From Lutraria lutraria (Eukaryota > Mollusca > Bivalvia > Venerida > Mactridae), in the NCBI GenBank assembly GCA_964023205.1, contig OZ026833.1, forward strand, positions 43,617,137-43,681,136: a DNA stretch of 64,000 nt, in the 5' to 3' direction. This document shows, in pieces, positions 21,663-34,100 of this stretch. Position numbers and translations under genes: made by a program. The notes beneath the pieces are model-generated. The model saw only the letters and a program-made list of their open reading frames with translations, searched no databases and had not been told where the DNA came from. Within the stretch, counting starts at the first letter, position 1. Every line of letters begins with the position of its first letter.

Positions 21663-21916
21663 CAACAAGAGGGCTATGATTGCCCTATATCGCCCTCAAG
21701 AAAAAGTAAAACATCATCAGCCTGTGAAAAATCAAGTGACCAGGGGCGGGTCAATTTTTTACCCCAGGGTAACAGGGATAAATATCTAAGCTTTAGGCCT
21801 TGCAATTTCTGACAAGACATTTTTTGTGTTTTTTTCTATGTAAGCATATAAAAGAATAAATCCTCGGCCCAGGACTAATTTTGACCCCATACACTTTGTG
21901 CTCTGGTGAGCCATAA
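21663..21916 (+). repeat. dispersed AAGAGGGC repeat, copy 2 (intron 2)
   Basis: A shorter relative of 20095-21004: AACAAGAGGGCTATGATTGC at the left and CTCTGGTGAGCCATAAA at the right. Confidence 0.65.
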
Positions 21917-22174
21917 AGCAGGATAATGCTTATGATAGACAGTGTACATACTTCTTTATACAACCTCTGTAGAGCAACACCCTGTGGGAGCTGCAAATAT
22001 TGGCCGTTGTTTAGAGGTTGTTGCTTTGCAGAGGTTAAATGTATAGTAAATATCAGTTTAGTGAAATTTTGAAGGTGTTGTTATAGAGAGGTTGTTGCTC
22101 TACATAGGGCCGCTCTGGAGAGGCTGTACAATGTAAATATTTCAATTTAAAACATATCACATTAGAATGCTTAC

Positions 22175-22527
22175 ATCATTTCTGCACATCCTTAGTCTAG
22201 TGATATCAGCCTCTAAAGAGTAATCTAATGGTGCAGGATTATTTTTCCATACTTGATCTTTTGATGACTTTAAACCACATATGTTCCTCAGAAGACATGC
22301 CAATAATGAAATATCAAAATTTGATAGACACGGGTTGCCACTAACTGGTGGTAGTATCTTCTGCTGATCAGCGTTTATAACCTTCTTGGTTATCAAACTC
22401 TGAATGTCATTATTGTGAGCAGTCAGGAATTTCACCACATCATTAGCAGCAATACTATTCAATACCTGCCTCAGTACATCTGTACCAATCTGTACTAATA
22501 AATATTGATACCTGAAGACAAACATAT
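22175..22527 (-). CDS. NLR exon 2: HEPN domain, DZIP3-like
   Basis: A 353-bp exon between GATTTCAG (acceptor) and GTAAGCAT (donor). Its first two bases complete a GAT codon with the G that ends exon 1. It encodes YLLVQIGTDVLRQVLNSIA, then LITKKVINADQQKILPPVSG, NFDISLLACLLRNICGL, and SLEADITRLRMCRND. This wording matches the DZIP3-type HEPN domain that occurs N-terminal to NACHT in molluscan NLR-like proteins as I know them. The catalytic signature is completed by exon 3. HEPN domains often bind or cut RNA; activity here is inferred only. Confidence 0.85.
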
Positions 22528-22939
22528 CTGAAATCAAACAGAGTTCAATTTAAATAATGTGCATAACGGGAACACAATTATAGTCACTCTGTTACAGAGC
22601 ATGTTTAATCCAATTGGTCATTCAATATACTACATAATTTATGTATTACTTTAATACTACAAGGTTTTGCATCTTTCATTTTTAAGGCACCACAAGTAGG
22701 TTGACAGATTTACATTATTTTTATTAAATCATAATACACTCGGTCCCCCATTGTCATATAGCAAAGCAAACACAGTGTGAACCAAATAAATTGTGAATGT
22801 CAACCGTTGATTTATTTTTTAAGTCAACCAATATGGTTGATCCCTTTGTTGTTGTGTTCATTATACGATGATGTGGCAAGCATACTGTACAAAGTATGAA
22901 GTAGAAATATAGCCTTCAAATTCAAAGTTTTAAATTAAA

Positions 22940-24236
22940 CAACAAGAGGGCCAAGATGGCCCTATATCGCTCACATGACAATCACTGTTCACTCATTAAA
23001 ACATTGTTTTGAACCGGTGACCTAGTTTTTGACCCCAGATGACCCATGTTAGGACTTGTCCTACATATAAATAAGACAAACATTCTGACAAAATTTGGTG
23101 AAGATCCAATCAAAACCATGAAAATTACAGCATAGACAAAGTTTTCCTAAGATTTGACCTCGTGACCTAGTTTTTTCACCCCAGACGACCTATGTTCGAA
23201 TTTGTCTTACATATCATTAAGACAAACATTTTGACTAGGTTTGGTGAAGATATGATCAAAATTTGACATCTACAGTGTTAATAAGGTTTTCCTAAGATTT
23301 GACATTGTGACCTGGGTTTTGACCCTAGGTGACCCATATTTGAACCTTAATATCATTAAGACAAACAATCTGACAAGGTTTGGCCAAGATCCAATTAAAA
23401 CAATGACATTTAGAGCTTTTACAATATTTTTACCTAAGATTTGACCTGGTGACCCTGTTTTTGACCCCAGCTGACCCTTGTTCAACCTTGACCCACATAT
23501 CATTGAGGCAAACATTCTGAAAAGGTTTGGTGAAGATCCAATTAAACTGTAAAATCTACAGTGTTAACAAAGTTTTCCTAAGATTTGACCTGGTGACCTA
23601 GTTATCTACCCCAGATGACCCATATTTATACTTGAATATTATTTCATTAAAACAAACGATTTGACAAAGTTTGGTGAAGATCAAATAATAACTGTGAAAT
23701 CTACAGTGTTAACATGGTTTTTCATAAGATTTGACATAGCGACCTAGATGACCCATGTTCGAAATCGTCCAAGATATTATGAAGACAAACATTCTGACAA
23801 GGTTTCATGATCATCCAATCAAAACAGTGACTTCTAGAGTGTTCACAATGTTTTCCAGCAATTTGCCCTAGTGACCTAGTTTTTCACCGGAAATGACCCA
23901 TTATCAAACTTGGCCTACATATTATTAAAATAAACATTCTGACAAAGTTTCATGAAGATCCAGTCAAAACAATGATTTCTAAAGTGTTCCCAAGGTTTTC
24001 ACTTTTTGGCCCTGGTGACCTAGTTTTTTACCCCAAATGGCCCAATATCGAACTCGTCCGAGATTTTGTTGATATTAACGTTCTGACCCAGTTTTGCAAA
24101 AATTGAGAAAAAAATTGTGCCCCCCTAGTGTGGTCACAACATAAAGTTTGACGACGCACCACGCACACCGCACGACGCCGGACGGAGAGATCCTAATAGC
24201 CTACTTTGTCACTTTGTGACATGTGAGCTAATAAAA
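22940..24236 (+). repeat. dispersed AAGAGGGCC repeat, copy 3, with 144-bp internal repeats (intron 1)
   Basis: The left end AACAAGAGGGCCAAGATGGC and the right end CTTTGTGACATGTGAGCTAA mark the same family as 20095-21004. Inside are about eight imperfect repeats of a module containing GTGACCTAGTTTTTGACCCC and GACAAGGTTTGGTGAAGATC. GTGACC occurs at 23017, 23162, 23307, 23449 and 23593, a period of 142-145 bp. Near the right end is a GC-rich stretch GACGACGCACCACGCACACC. Confidence 0.85.
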
Positions 24237-24392
24237 ATGCATGTTCTATATTGTTCAAATAATTTCTAAATCACCTTTTATTTCACTTAAATATTTCATA
24301 CAGGTATTGAAAGGAAATTCAACTAGATGGTTTGGTTAATTAGATACAAAGATCATTTTCCAATTATTCATTTATTATGAGAAATCTCTTAC

Positions 24393-24573
24393 CTGCTGGG
24401 CCAGGATTTTGTTCAATACCAGCCAATATTAACAACAGTCTTACAAAACAAACTGTCCCTATCATTTTTATCAACACACTAAAGTTGACATAGAATGGTA
24501 TAGATGAGCCAGAACCATGACAGGGAACAAACATTCCCACCCTGCTCCTATATACATCTAGTTCAACACCCAT
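24393..24573 (-). CDS. NLR exon 1: leader with 2A-like motif
   Basis: The first coding exon ends at the donor CAG|GTAAGA (GT at 24392-24391) in phase 1. Two in-frame starts are plausible: ATG at 24573 (A at -3, G at +4; a possible acceptor CACTTTCAG lies 13 bp upstream) or ATG at 24465 (A at -3). The shorter form reads MIGTVCFVRLLLILAGIEQN followed by PGPA, a hydrophobic leader followed by a 2A-like ribosome-skipping motif, GIEQNPGP (24397-24420). The consensus is D-[VI]-E-x-N-P-G-P; here the first Asp is Gly. The HEPN domain starts immediately after in exon 2. Similar hydrophobic 2A leaders are known on sea-urchin NLR proteins, where they can act as signal sequences when skipping fails. Confidence 0.75.
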
Positions 24574-24579
24574 ATTCAG

Positions 24580-25184
24580 TCCTGAAAGTGAGCATAACAT
24601 GAATTGTACATAAATATTATAGTGAAGCATATATATATATATATAATGTTTAGGAAGTAGCAAAGGAAGACCTACTTTATTTCCCTGTCCTCACATCTTT
24701 TATAAGTGACGTATCTTATTGACGTATCGCAGTGACTTTGTACTTAACACGTGATGTACAGGTGAAGTTGTATTTGTTCAATGTCCTTGTATGGAGAACT
24801 TTGATTTTTGTTTAACTGCAACAACGTAGAATGGTATTCATTTGTACATATGTACTCCCCGTATTTTCTGAAACATGTTACTGTACGGATATCGACAAAG
24901 GTCTGATAATCCTCAGGGAATTTATTTATAGCCCTTATTTCAACTGCCATGGTGTTCACCATTGTCATTATTTTATGTTTCGAGCTTCAATTCCCGAAGT
25001 AACATTGGCACATGTGTTGAAGGACTCGTTATTTGGAGGACCTTGCTTTCGCTGACTAGAATTCCGGCGAGGCAATTAGCCAACCGGCTGTTCAAATCAC
25101 ATGATCTGGACGGATCATTACGGCTGTGACCAGAACAGATATCAGACAAAGACCTGCAACGGACTTGACACTACTTAAGTTGTT
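24580..25184. promoter_or_regulatory. NLR upstream region, boundary to the satellite
   Basis: About 600 bp between the first coding exon and the satellite. It should hold the promoter and perhaps an untranslated first exon, since CACTTTCAG before 24586 looks like a splice acceptor on the minus strand. An (AT)n run lies near 24630-24645. No definite TATA box or start site can be named. Confidence 0.35.
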
Positions 25185-28100
25185 TTGTAAACGAAAAATA
25201 TTTCATTTCTAGTACAGGATATTCCGGTGATAGTAATTCATGCATGACTTACACGTGACTTGACGTGCTAAAGATGACAAGAATGTGACGTAACCAGAAG
25301 CATAATTAGGCATTGTTCTTTATTGTCTTACTAGATTGATGCTAGTAAAATATATATTACTATATATAATCGACTTTATCTCTGATATTATATTGAAATG
25401 AGATTGTGCGAGATTTCAAAATTAGATGTTTAGTGAAAGTCTTCACATAGAAGTGCAAAAATGGAAATTTTATGAAGCCTTATTTGTTTTGCATCGATAA
25501 TTTAAGTATTCAATGATCAATACAATGTACTAAGATGAAGAGTTAGAACTATTTAATATACAAATCGACTTCATGCATGTTTTTTAGATATGAATTTGAA
25601 GACAGGATAATAAAATGATTGTACTTCAAAATGATTTCAAAAATGACTTGACGTGTTCTAGATGAAGATAAACAAGGCCATAAGTTAGAGAATAAAAGTT
25701 AGAAATTATTATTTAACTATTTTTGAAATTTTCGAGCGGTCAAATGTATATAACATTTTCATGTCACTAAATTAACAGAGAAAAGGGAAAATGCTGAATT
25801 CTAAGTTAGGCACTTTATTAAAGCTTTCACCTATAAGCACACGAATGACAACTTTATTGCTATCGTATTAATCATCATATTCAGGTGAATTAAATTGTTT
25901 TTAAATAATGGGTTCAAAACTCGAATTTATGTATGTTAATGTATCGCAGAATGTATTAGTTCAATGCATGATATTCCCATGATAGTATTTCATGCATGAA
26001 TATACACCTAACTTGACGTGTTCAAGATGACAAAAATATGACATTAAATGAAACATAGTTAGCATTGTTGCAGGACGTGTTTTAAAAAGAAGGGTCGGCA
26101 TTTTACGTGAATGTTCATGAAACAGTAAAAAGAAAATGTTTAAAATAACGTAGAAAAGGGTTTATTCTGGATCGCAAAGTAACGTTTTGTTAAAACGCAC
26201 ACACCTGATACCTCATGAATGACAACCCGACTGCTACCGCATAAATAATTATGATTATTTAGGTGAATTAATGTTTTAATAGATAAAGGGTTGAGGCTTA
26301 TAAATTAAAAAATCGACTTTATGTATGTTATTGTATCGAAAAAGATGTCATTTCTAGTACAGGATATTCCGGTGATAGTAATTCATGCATGACTTTACAC
26401 TTGACTTGACGTGCTAAAGATGACAAGAATGTGACCTAACCAGAAGCATAATTAGGCATCGTTCTTTGTTGTCTTACTAGAGTGATGCGAGTAAAAATAT
26501 ATATTACTATATATAGTCGACTTCATCTCTGATATTATATTGAAATGAGATTATGCGAGATTTCAAAATTAGATGTTTAGTGAATTTCTTCACATAGAAG
26601 TGCAAAATGAAAATTTTATGAAGCCTAATTTGTTTTGCATCGATAATTTAAGTATTCTGTGGTCAACACAATGTACTAAGATGTAGAGTTAGAACTATTT
26701 AATATACAAATCGACTTTATGCCTGTTTTTTTAATATGAATTTGAAGACAGGATAATAAAATGATTGTAATTCTAAAATGATTTCAAAAATGACTTGACG
26801 TGTTCTGGATGAAGATAAACAAGGCCATAAGTTAGAGAATACAAGTTAGAAATTATTATTTAATTATTTTTGAAATTTCCGAGCGGTCAAATGTATATAA
26901 CATTTTCATGTCTCTGAACTAACAGAGAAAAGGGATAATGCTGAATTCTAAGTTAGGCACTTTATTAAAGCTTTCACCTATAAGCACACGAATGACAACT
27001 TTATTGCTATCGTATTAATCATCATAAATATTCAGGTGAATTAAATTGTTTTTAAATAATGGGTTCAAAACTCGACTTTATGTACGTTAATGTATGGCAA
27101 AATATATTAGTACAATGCATGATATTCCCATGATAGTATTTCATGCATGAATATACACCTGACTTGACGAGTTCAAGATGTCAAAAATATGACATTAAAT
27201 GAAACATAGTTAGCATTGTTGCAGGATGTTTTATAAAACAAAAATGCCATCGAAGGGTCGGCATTTTACGTGAATGTTCATGATACAGTAAAAAGAAAAT
27301 GTTAAAATAACACAGAAAATGGATTATTCTGGATCGCAAAGTAACGTTTAGTTAAAACGCACATACCTGATACCTCATGAATGACAACATGACTGCTACC
27401 GCATAAATAATTATGATTATTTAGGTGAATTAATATTTTAATAGATAAAGGGTTGAGGCTTATTAATTAAAAAATCGACTTTATGTATGTTATTGTATCG
27501 AAAAAGATGTCATTTCTAGTACAGGATATTCCGGTGATAGTAATTCATGCATGACTTTACACTTGACTTGACGTGCTAAAGATGACAAGAATGTGACCTA
27601 ACCAGAAGCATAATTAGGCATTGTTCTTTGTTGTCTTACTAGAGTGATGCGAGTAAAAATATATATTACTATATATATTCGACTTTATCTCTGATATTGT
27701 ATTGAAATGAGATTATGCGAGATTTTAAAATTAGATGTTTAGTGAATGTCTTCACATAGAAGTGCAAAATGAAAATTTTATGAAGCCTAATTTGTTTTGC
27801 ATCGATAATTTAAGTATTCTGTGTTCAACACAATGTACTAAGATGTAGAGTTAGAACTATTTAATATACAAATCGACTTTATGCCTGTTTTTTTAATATG
27901 AATTTGAAGACAGGATAATAAAATGATTGTAATTCTAAAATGATTTCAAAAATGACTTGACGTGTTCTAGATGAAGATAAACAAGGCCATAAGTTAGAGA
28001 ATAAAAGTTAGAAATTATTATTTAATTATTTTTGAAATTTTCGAGCGGTCAAATGTATATAACATTTTCATGTCTCTGAACTAACAGAGAAAAGGGATAA

Positions 28101-31100
28101 TGCTGAATTCTAAGTTAGGCACTTTATTAAAGCTTTCACCTATAAGCACACGAATGACAACTTTATTGCTATCGTATTAATCATCATGAATATTCAGGTG
28201 AATTAAATTGTTTTTAAATAATGGGTTCAAAACTCGAATTTATGTACGTTAATGTATGGCAAAATATATTAGTTCAATGCATGATATTCCCATGATAGTA
28301 TTTCATGCATGAATATACACCTGACTTGACGTGTTCAAGATGACAAAAATGTGACATTAGATGAAACATAGTTAGCATTGTTGCAGGATGTTTTATAAAA
28401 CAAAAATGCCATCGAAGGGTCGGCATTTTACGTGAATGTTCATGATACAGTAAAAAGAAAATGTTAAAATAACACAGAAAATGGATTATTCTGGATCGCA
28501 AAGTAACGTTTAGTTAAAACGCACATACCTGATACCTCATGAATGACAACCTGACTGCTACCGCATAAATAATTATGATTATTTAGATGAATTAATATTG
28601 TAATAGATAAAGGGTTGTGGCTTATCAATTCAAAAATCGACTTTATGTATGTTATTGTATCGAAAACGATGTCATTTCTAGTACAGGATATTCCGGCGAT
28701 AGTAATTCATGCATGACTTTACACTTGACTTGACGTGCTTAAGATGACAAGAATGTGACCTAACCAGAAGCATAATTAGGCATTGTTCTTTGTTGTCTTA
28801 CTTCAGTGATGCGAGTAAAAATATATATTACTATAATATATTCGACTTCATCTCTGATATTATATTGAAATGAGATTATGCGAGATTTCAAAATTAGATG
28901 TTTAGTGAAAGTCTTCACATAGAAGTGCAAAAATGGTAATTTTATAAAGCCTAGTTTGTTTTGCATCGATAATTTAAGTATTCTATGTTCAATACAATGT
29001 ACTAAGATGAAGAGTTAGAACTATTTAATATACAAATCGACTTTATGCCTGTTTTTTAAATATGAATTTGAAGACAGGATAATAAAATGATTGTAATTCT
29101 AAAATGATTTCAAAAATGACTTGACGTGTTCTAGATGAAGATAAACAAGGCCATAAGTTAGAGAATAAAAGTTAGAAATTATTATTTAATTATTTTTGAA
29201 ATTTCCGAGCGGTCAAATGTATATAACATTTTCATGTCTCTGAACTAACAGAGAAAAGGGATAATGCTGAATTCTAAGTTAGGCACTTTATTAAAGCTTT
29301 CACCTATAAGCACACGAATGACAACTTTATTGCTATCGTATTAATCATCATGACTATTCAGGTGAATTAAATTGTTTTTAAATAATGGGTTCAAAACTCG
29401 ACTTCATGTATGTTAATGTATCGCAGAATGTATTAGTTCAATGCATGATATTCCCATGATAGTATTTCATGCATGAATATACACCTAACTTGACGTGTTC
29501 AAGATGACAAAAATATGACATTAAATGAAACATAGTTAGCATTGTTGCAGGATGTTTTAAAAAGAAGGGTCGGCATTTTACGTGAATGTTCATGATACAG
29601 TAAAAAGAAAATGTTTAAAATAACGTAGAAAAGGGTTTATTCTGGATCGCAAAGTAACGTTTTGTTAAAACGCACATACCTGATACCTCATGAATGACAA
29701 CCTGACTGCTACCGCATAAATAATTATGATTATTTAGGTGAATTAATATTTTAATAGATAAAGGGTTGAGGCTTATTAATTAAAAAATCGACTTAATGTA
29801 TGTTATTGTATCGAAAAAGATGTCATTTCTAGTACAGGATATTCCGGTGATAGTAATTCATGCATGACTTTACACTTGACTTGACGTGCTAAAGATGACA
29901 AGAATGTGACCTAACCAGAAGCATAATTAGGCATTGTTCTTTGTTGTCTTACTTCAGTGATGCGAGTAAAAATATATATTACTATAATATATTCGACTTC
30001 ATCTCTGATATTATATTGAAATGAGATTATGCGAGATTTCAAAATTAGATGTTTAGTGTAAGTCTTCACATAGAAGTGCAAAAATGGAAATTTTATGAAG
30101 CCTTATTTGTTTTGCATCGATAATTTAATTTTTCTATGTTCAATACAATGTACTAAGATGAAGAGTTAGAACTATTTAATATACAAATCGACTTTATGCC
30201 TGTTTTTTAAATATGAATTTGAAGACAGGATAATAAAATGATTGTAATTCTAAAATGAGTTCAAAAATGTCTTGACGTGTTCTAGATGAAGATAAACAAG
30301 GCCATAAGTTAGAGAATAAAAGTTAGAAATTATTATTTAATTATTTTTGAAATTTTCGAGCGGTCAAATGTATATAACATTTTCATGTCTCTGAACTAAC
30401 AGAGAAAAGGGATAATGCTGAATTCTAAGTTAGGCACTATATTAAAGCTTTCACCTATAAGCACACGAATGACAACTTTATTGCTATCGTATTAATCATC
30501 ATGAATATTCAGGTGAATTAAATTGTTTTTAAATAATGGGTTCAAAACTCGACTTTATGTATGTTAATGTATCGCAGAATGTATTAGTTCAATGCATGAT
30601 ATTCCCATGATAGTATTTCATGCATGAATATACACCTGACTTGACGTGTTCAAGATGACAAAAATGTGACATTAAATGAAACATAGTTAGCATTGTTGCA
30701 GGATGTTTTATAAAACAAAAATACCATCGAAGGGTCGGCATTTTGCGTGAATGTTCATGATACAGTAAAAAGAAAATGTTAAAATAACACAGAAAATGGA
30801 TTATTCTGGATCGCAAAGTAACGTTTAGTTAAAACGCACATACTTGATACCTCATGAATGACAACCTGACTGCTACCGCATAGATAATTATGATTATTTA
30901 CTATAGGTGAATTAATATTTTAATAGATAAAGGGTTGAGGCTTATTAATTAAAAAATCGACTTTATGTATGTTATGGTATCGAAAAAGATGTCATTTCTA
31001 GTACAGGATATTCCGGTGATAATAATTCATTCATGACTTTACACTTGACTTGACGTGCTAAAGATGACAAGAATGTGACCTAACCAGAAGCATAATTAGG

Positions 31101-34100
31101 CATTGTTCTTTGTTGTCTTACTAGAGTGATGCGAGTAAAAATATATATTACTATATATATTCGACTTTATCTCTGATATTGTATTGAAATGAGATTATGC
31201 GAGATTTCAAAATTAGATGTTTAGTGAATGTCTTCACATAGAAGTGCAAAATGAAAATTTTATGAAGCCTAATTTGTTTTGCATCGATAATTTAAGTATT
31301 CTGTGTTCAACACAATGTACTAAGATGTAGAGTTAGAACTATTTAATATACAAATCGACTTTATGCCTGTTTTTTTAATATGAATTTGAAGACAGGATAA
31401 TAAAATGATTGTAATTCTAAAATGATTTCAAAAATGACTTGACGTGTTCTAGATGAAGATAAACAAGGCCATAAGTTAGAGAATAAAAGTTAGAAATTAT
31501 TATTTAATTATTTTTGAAATTTCCGAGCGGTCAAATGTATATAACATTTTCATGTCTCTGAACTAACAGAGAAAAGGGATAATGCTGAATTCTAAGTTAG
31601 GCACTTTATTAAAGCTTTCACCTATAAGCACACGAATGACAACTTTATTGCTATCGTATTAATCATCATGAATATTCAGGTGAATTAAATTGTTTTTAAA
31701 TAATGGGTTCAAAACTCGAATTTATGTACGTTAATGTATGGCAAAATATATTAGTTCAATGCATGATATTCCCATGATAGTATTTCATGCATGAATATAC
31801 ACCTGACTTGACGTGTTCAAGATGACAAAAATGTGACATTAGATGAAACATAGTTAGCATTGTTGCAGGATGTTTTATAAAACAAAAATGCCATCGAAGG
31901 GTCGGCATTTTACGTGAATGTTCATGATACAGTAAAAAGAAAATGTTAAAATAACACAGAAAATGGATTATTCTGGATCGCAAAGTAACGTTTAGTTAAA
32001 ACGCACATACCTGATACCTCATGAATGACAACCTGACTGCTACCGCATAAATAATTATGATTATTTAGATGAATTAATATTGTAATAGATAAAGGGTTGT
32101 GGCTTATCAATTCAAAAATCGACTTTATGTATGTTATTGTATCGAAAACGATGTCATTTCTAGTACAGGATATTCCGGCGATAGTAATTCATGCATGACT
32201 TTACACTTGACTTGACGTGCTTAAGATGACAAGAATGTGACCTAACCAGAAGCATAATTAGGCATTGTTCTTTGTTGTCTTACTTCAGTGATGCGAGTAA
32301 AAATATATATTACTATAATATATTCGACTTCATCTCTGATATTATATTGAAATGAGATTATGCGAGATTTCAAAATTAGATGTTTAGTGAAAGTCTTCAC
32401 ATAGAAGTGCAAAAATGGTAATTTTATAAAGCCTAGTTTGTTTTGCATCGATAATTTAAGTATTCTATGTTCAATACAATGTACTAAGATGAAGAGTTAG
32501 AACTATTTAATATACAAATCGACTTTATGCCTGTTTTTTAAATATGAATTTGAAGACAGGATAATAAAATGATTGTAATTCAAAATGATTTCAAAAATGA
32601 CTTGACGTGTTCTAGATGAAGATAAACAAGGCCATAAGTTAGAGAATAAAAGTTAGAAATTATTATTTAATTATTTTTGAAATTTCCGAGCGGTCAAATG
32701 TATATAACATTTTCATGTCTCTGAACTAACAGAGAAAAGGGATAATGCTGAATTCTAAGTTAGGCACTTTATTAAAGCTTTCACCTATAAGCACACGAAT
32801 GACAACTTTATTGCTATCGTATTAATCATCATGACTATTCAGGTGAATTAAATTGTTTTTAAATAATGGGTTCAAAACTCGACTTCATGTATGTTAATGT
32901 ATCGCAGAATGTATTAGTTCAATGCATGATATTCCCATGATAGTATTTCATGCATGAATATACACCTAACTTGACGTGTTCAAGATGACAAAAATATGAC
33001 ATTAAATGAAACATAGTTAGCATTGTTGCAGGATGTTTTAAAAAGAAGGGTCGGCATTTTACGTGAATGTTCATGATACAGTAAAAAGAAAATGTTTAAA
33101 ATAACGTAGAAAAGGGTTTATTCTGGATCGCAAAGTAACGTTTTGTTAAAACGCACATACCTGATACCTCATGAATGACAACCTGACTGCTACCGCATAA
33201 ATAATTATGATTATTTAGGTGAATTAATATTTTAATAGATAAAGGGTTGAGGCTTATTAATTAAAAAATCGACTTAATGTATGTTATTGTATCGAAAAAG
33301 ATGTCATTTCTAGTACAGGATATTCCGGTGATAGTAATTCATGCATGACTTTACACTTGACTTGACGTGCTAAAGATGACAAGAATGTGACCTAACCAGA
33401 AGCATAATTAGGCATTGTTCTTTGTTGTCTTACTTCAGTGATGCGAGTAAAAATATATATTACTATAATATATTCGACTTCATCTCTGATATTATATTGA
33501 AATGAGATTATGCGAGATTTCAAAATTAGATGTTTAGTGTAAGTCTTCACATAGAAGTGCAAAAATGGAAATTTTATGAAGCCTTATTTGTTTTGCATCG
33601 ATAATTTAATTTTTCTATGTTCAATACAATGTACTAAGATGAAGAGTTAGAACTATTTAATATACAAATCGACTTTATGCCTGTTTTTTAAATATGAATT
33701 TGAAGACAGGATAATAAAATGATTGTAATTCTAAAATGAGTTCAAAAATGTCTTGACGTGTTCTAGATGAAGATAAACAAGGCCATAAGTTAGAGAATAA
33801 AAGTTAGAAATTATTATTTAATTATTTTTGAAATTTTCGAGCGGTCAAATGTATATAACATTTTCATGTCTCTGAACTAACAGAGAAAAGGGATAATGCT
33901 GAATTCTAAGTTAGGCACTATATTAAAGCTTTCACCTATAAGCACACGAATGACAACTTTATTGCTATCGTATTAATCATCATGAATATTCAGGTGAATT
34001 AAATTGTTTTTAAATAATGGGTTCAAAACTCGACTTTATGTATGTTAATGTATCGCAGAATGTATTAGTTCAATGCATGATATTCCCATGATAGTATTTC

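Noticed and set aside
24744..24968. Upstream coding exon of the NLR gene
   Set aside because: The 74-codon minus-strand frame has no recognised motif, and no donor site joins it convincingly to exon 1; an untranslated exon remains possible.
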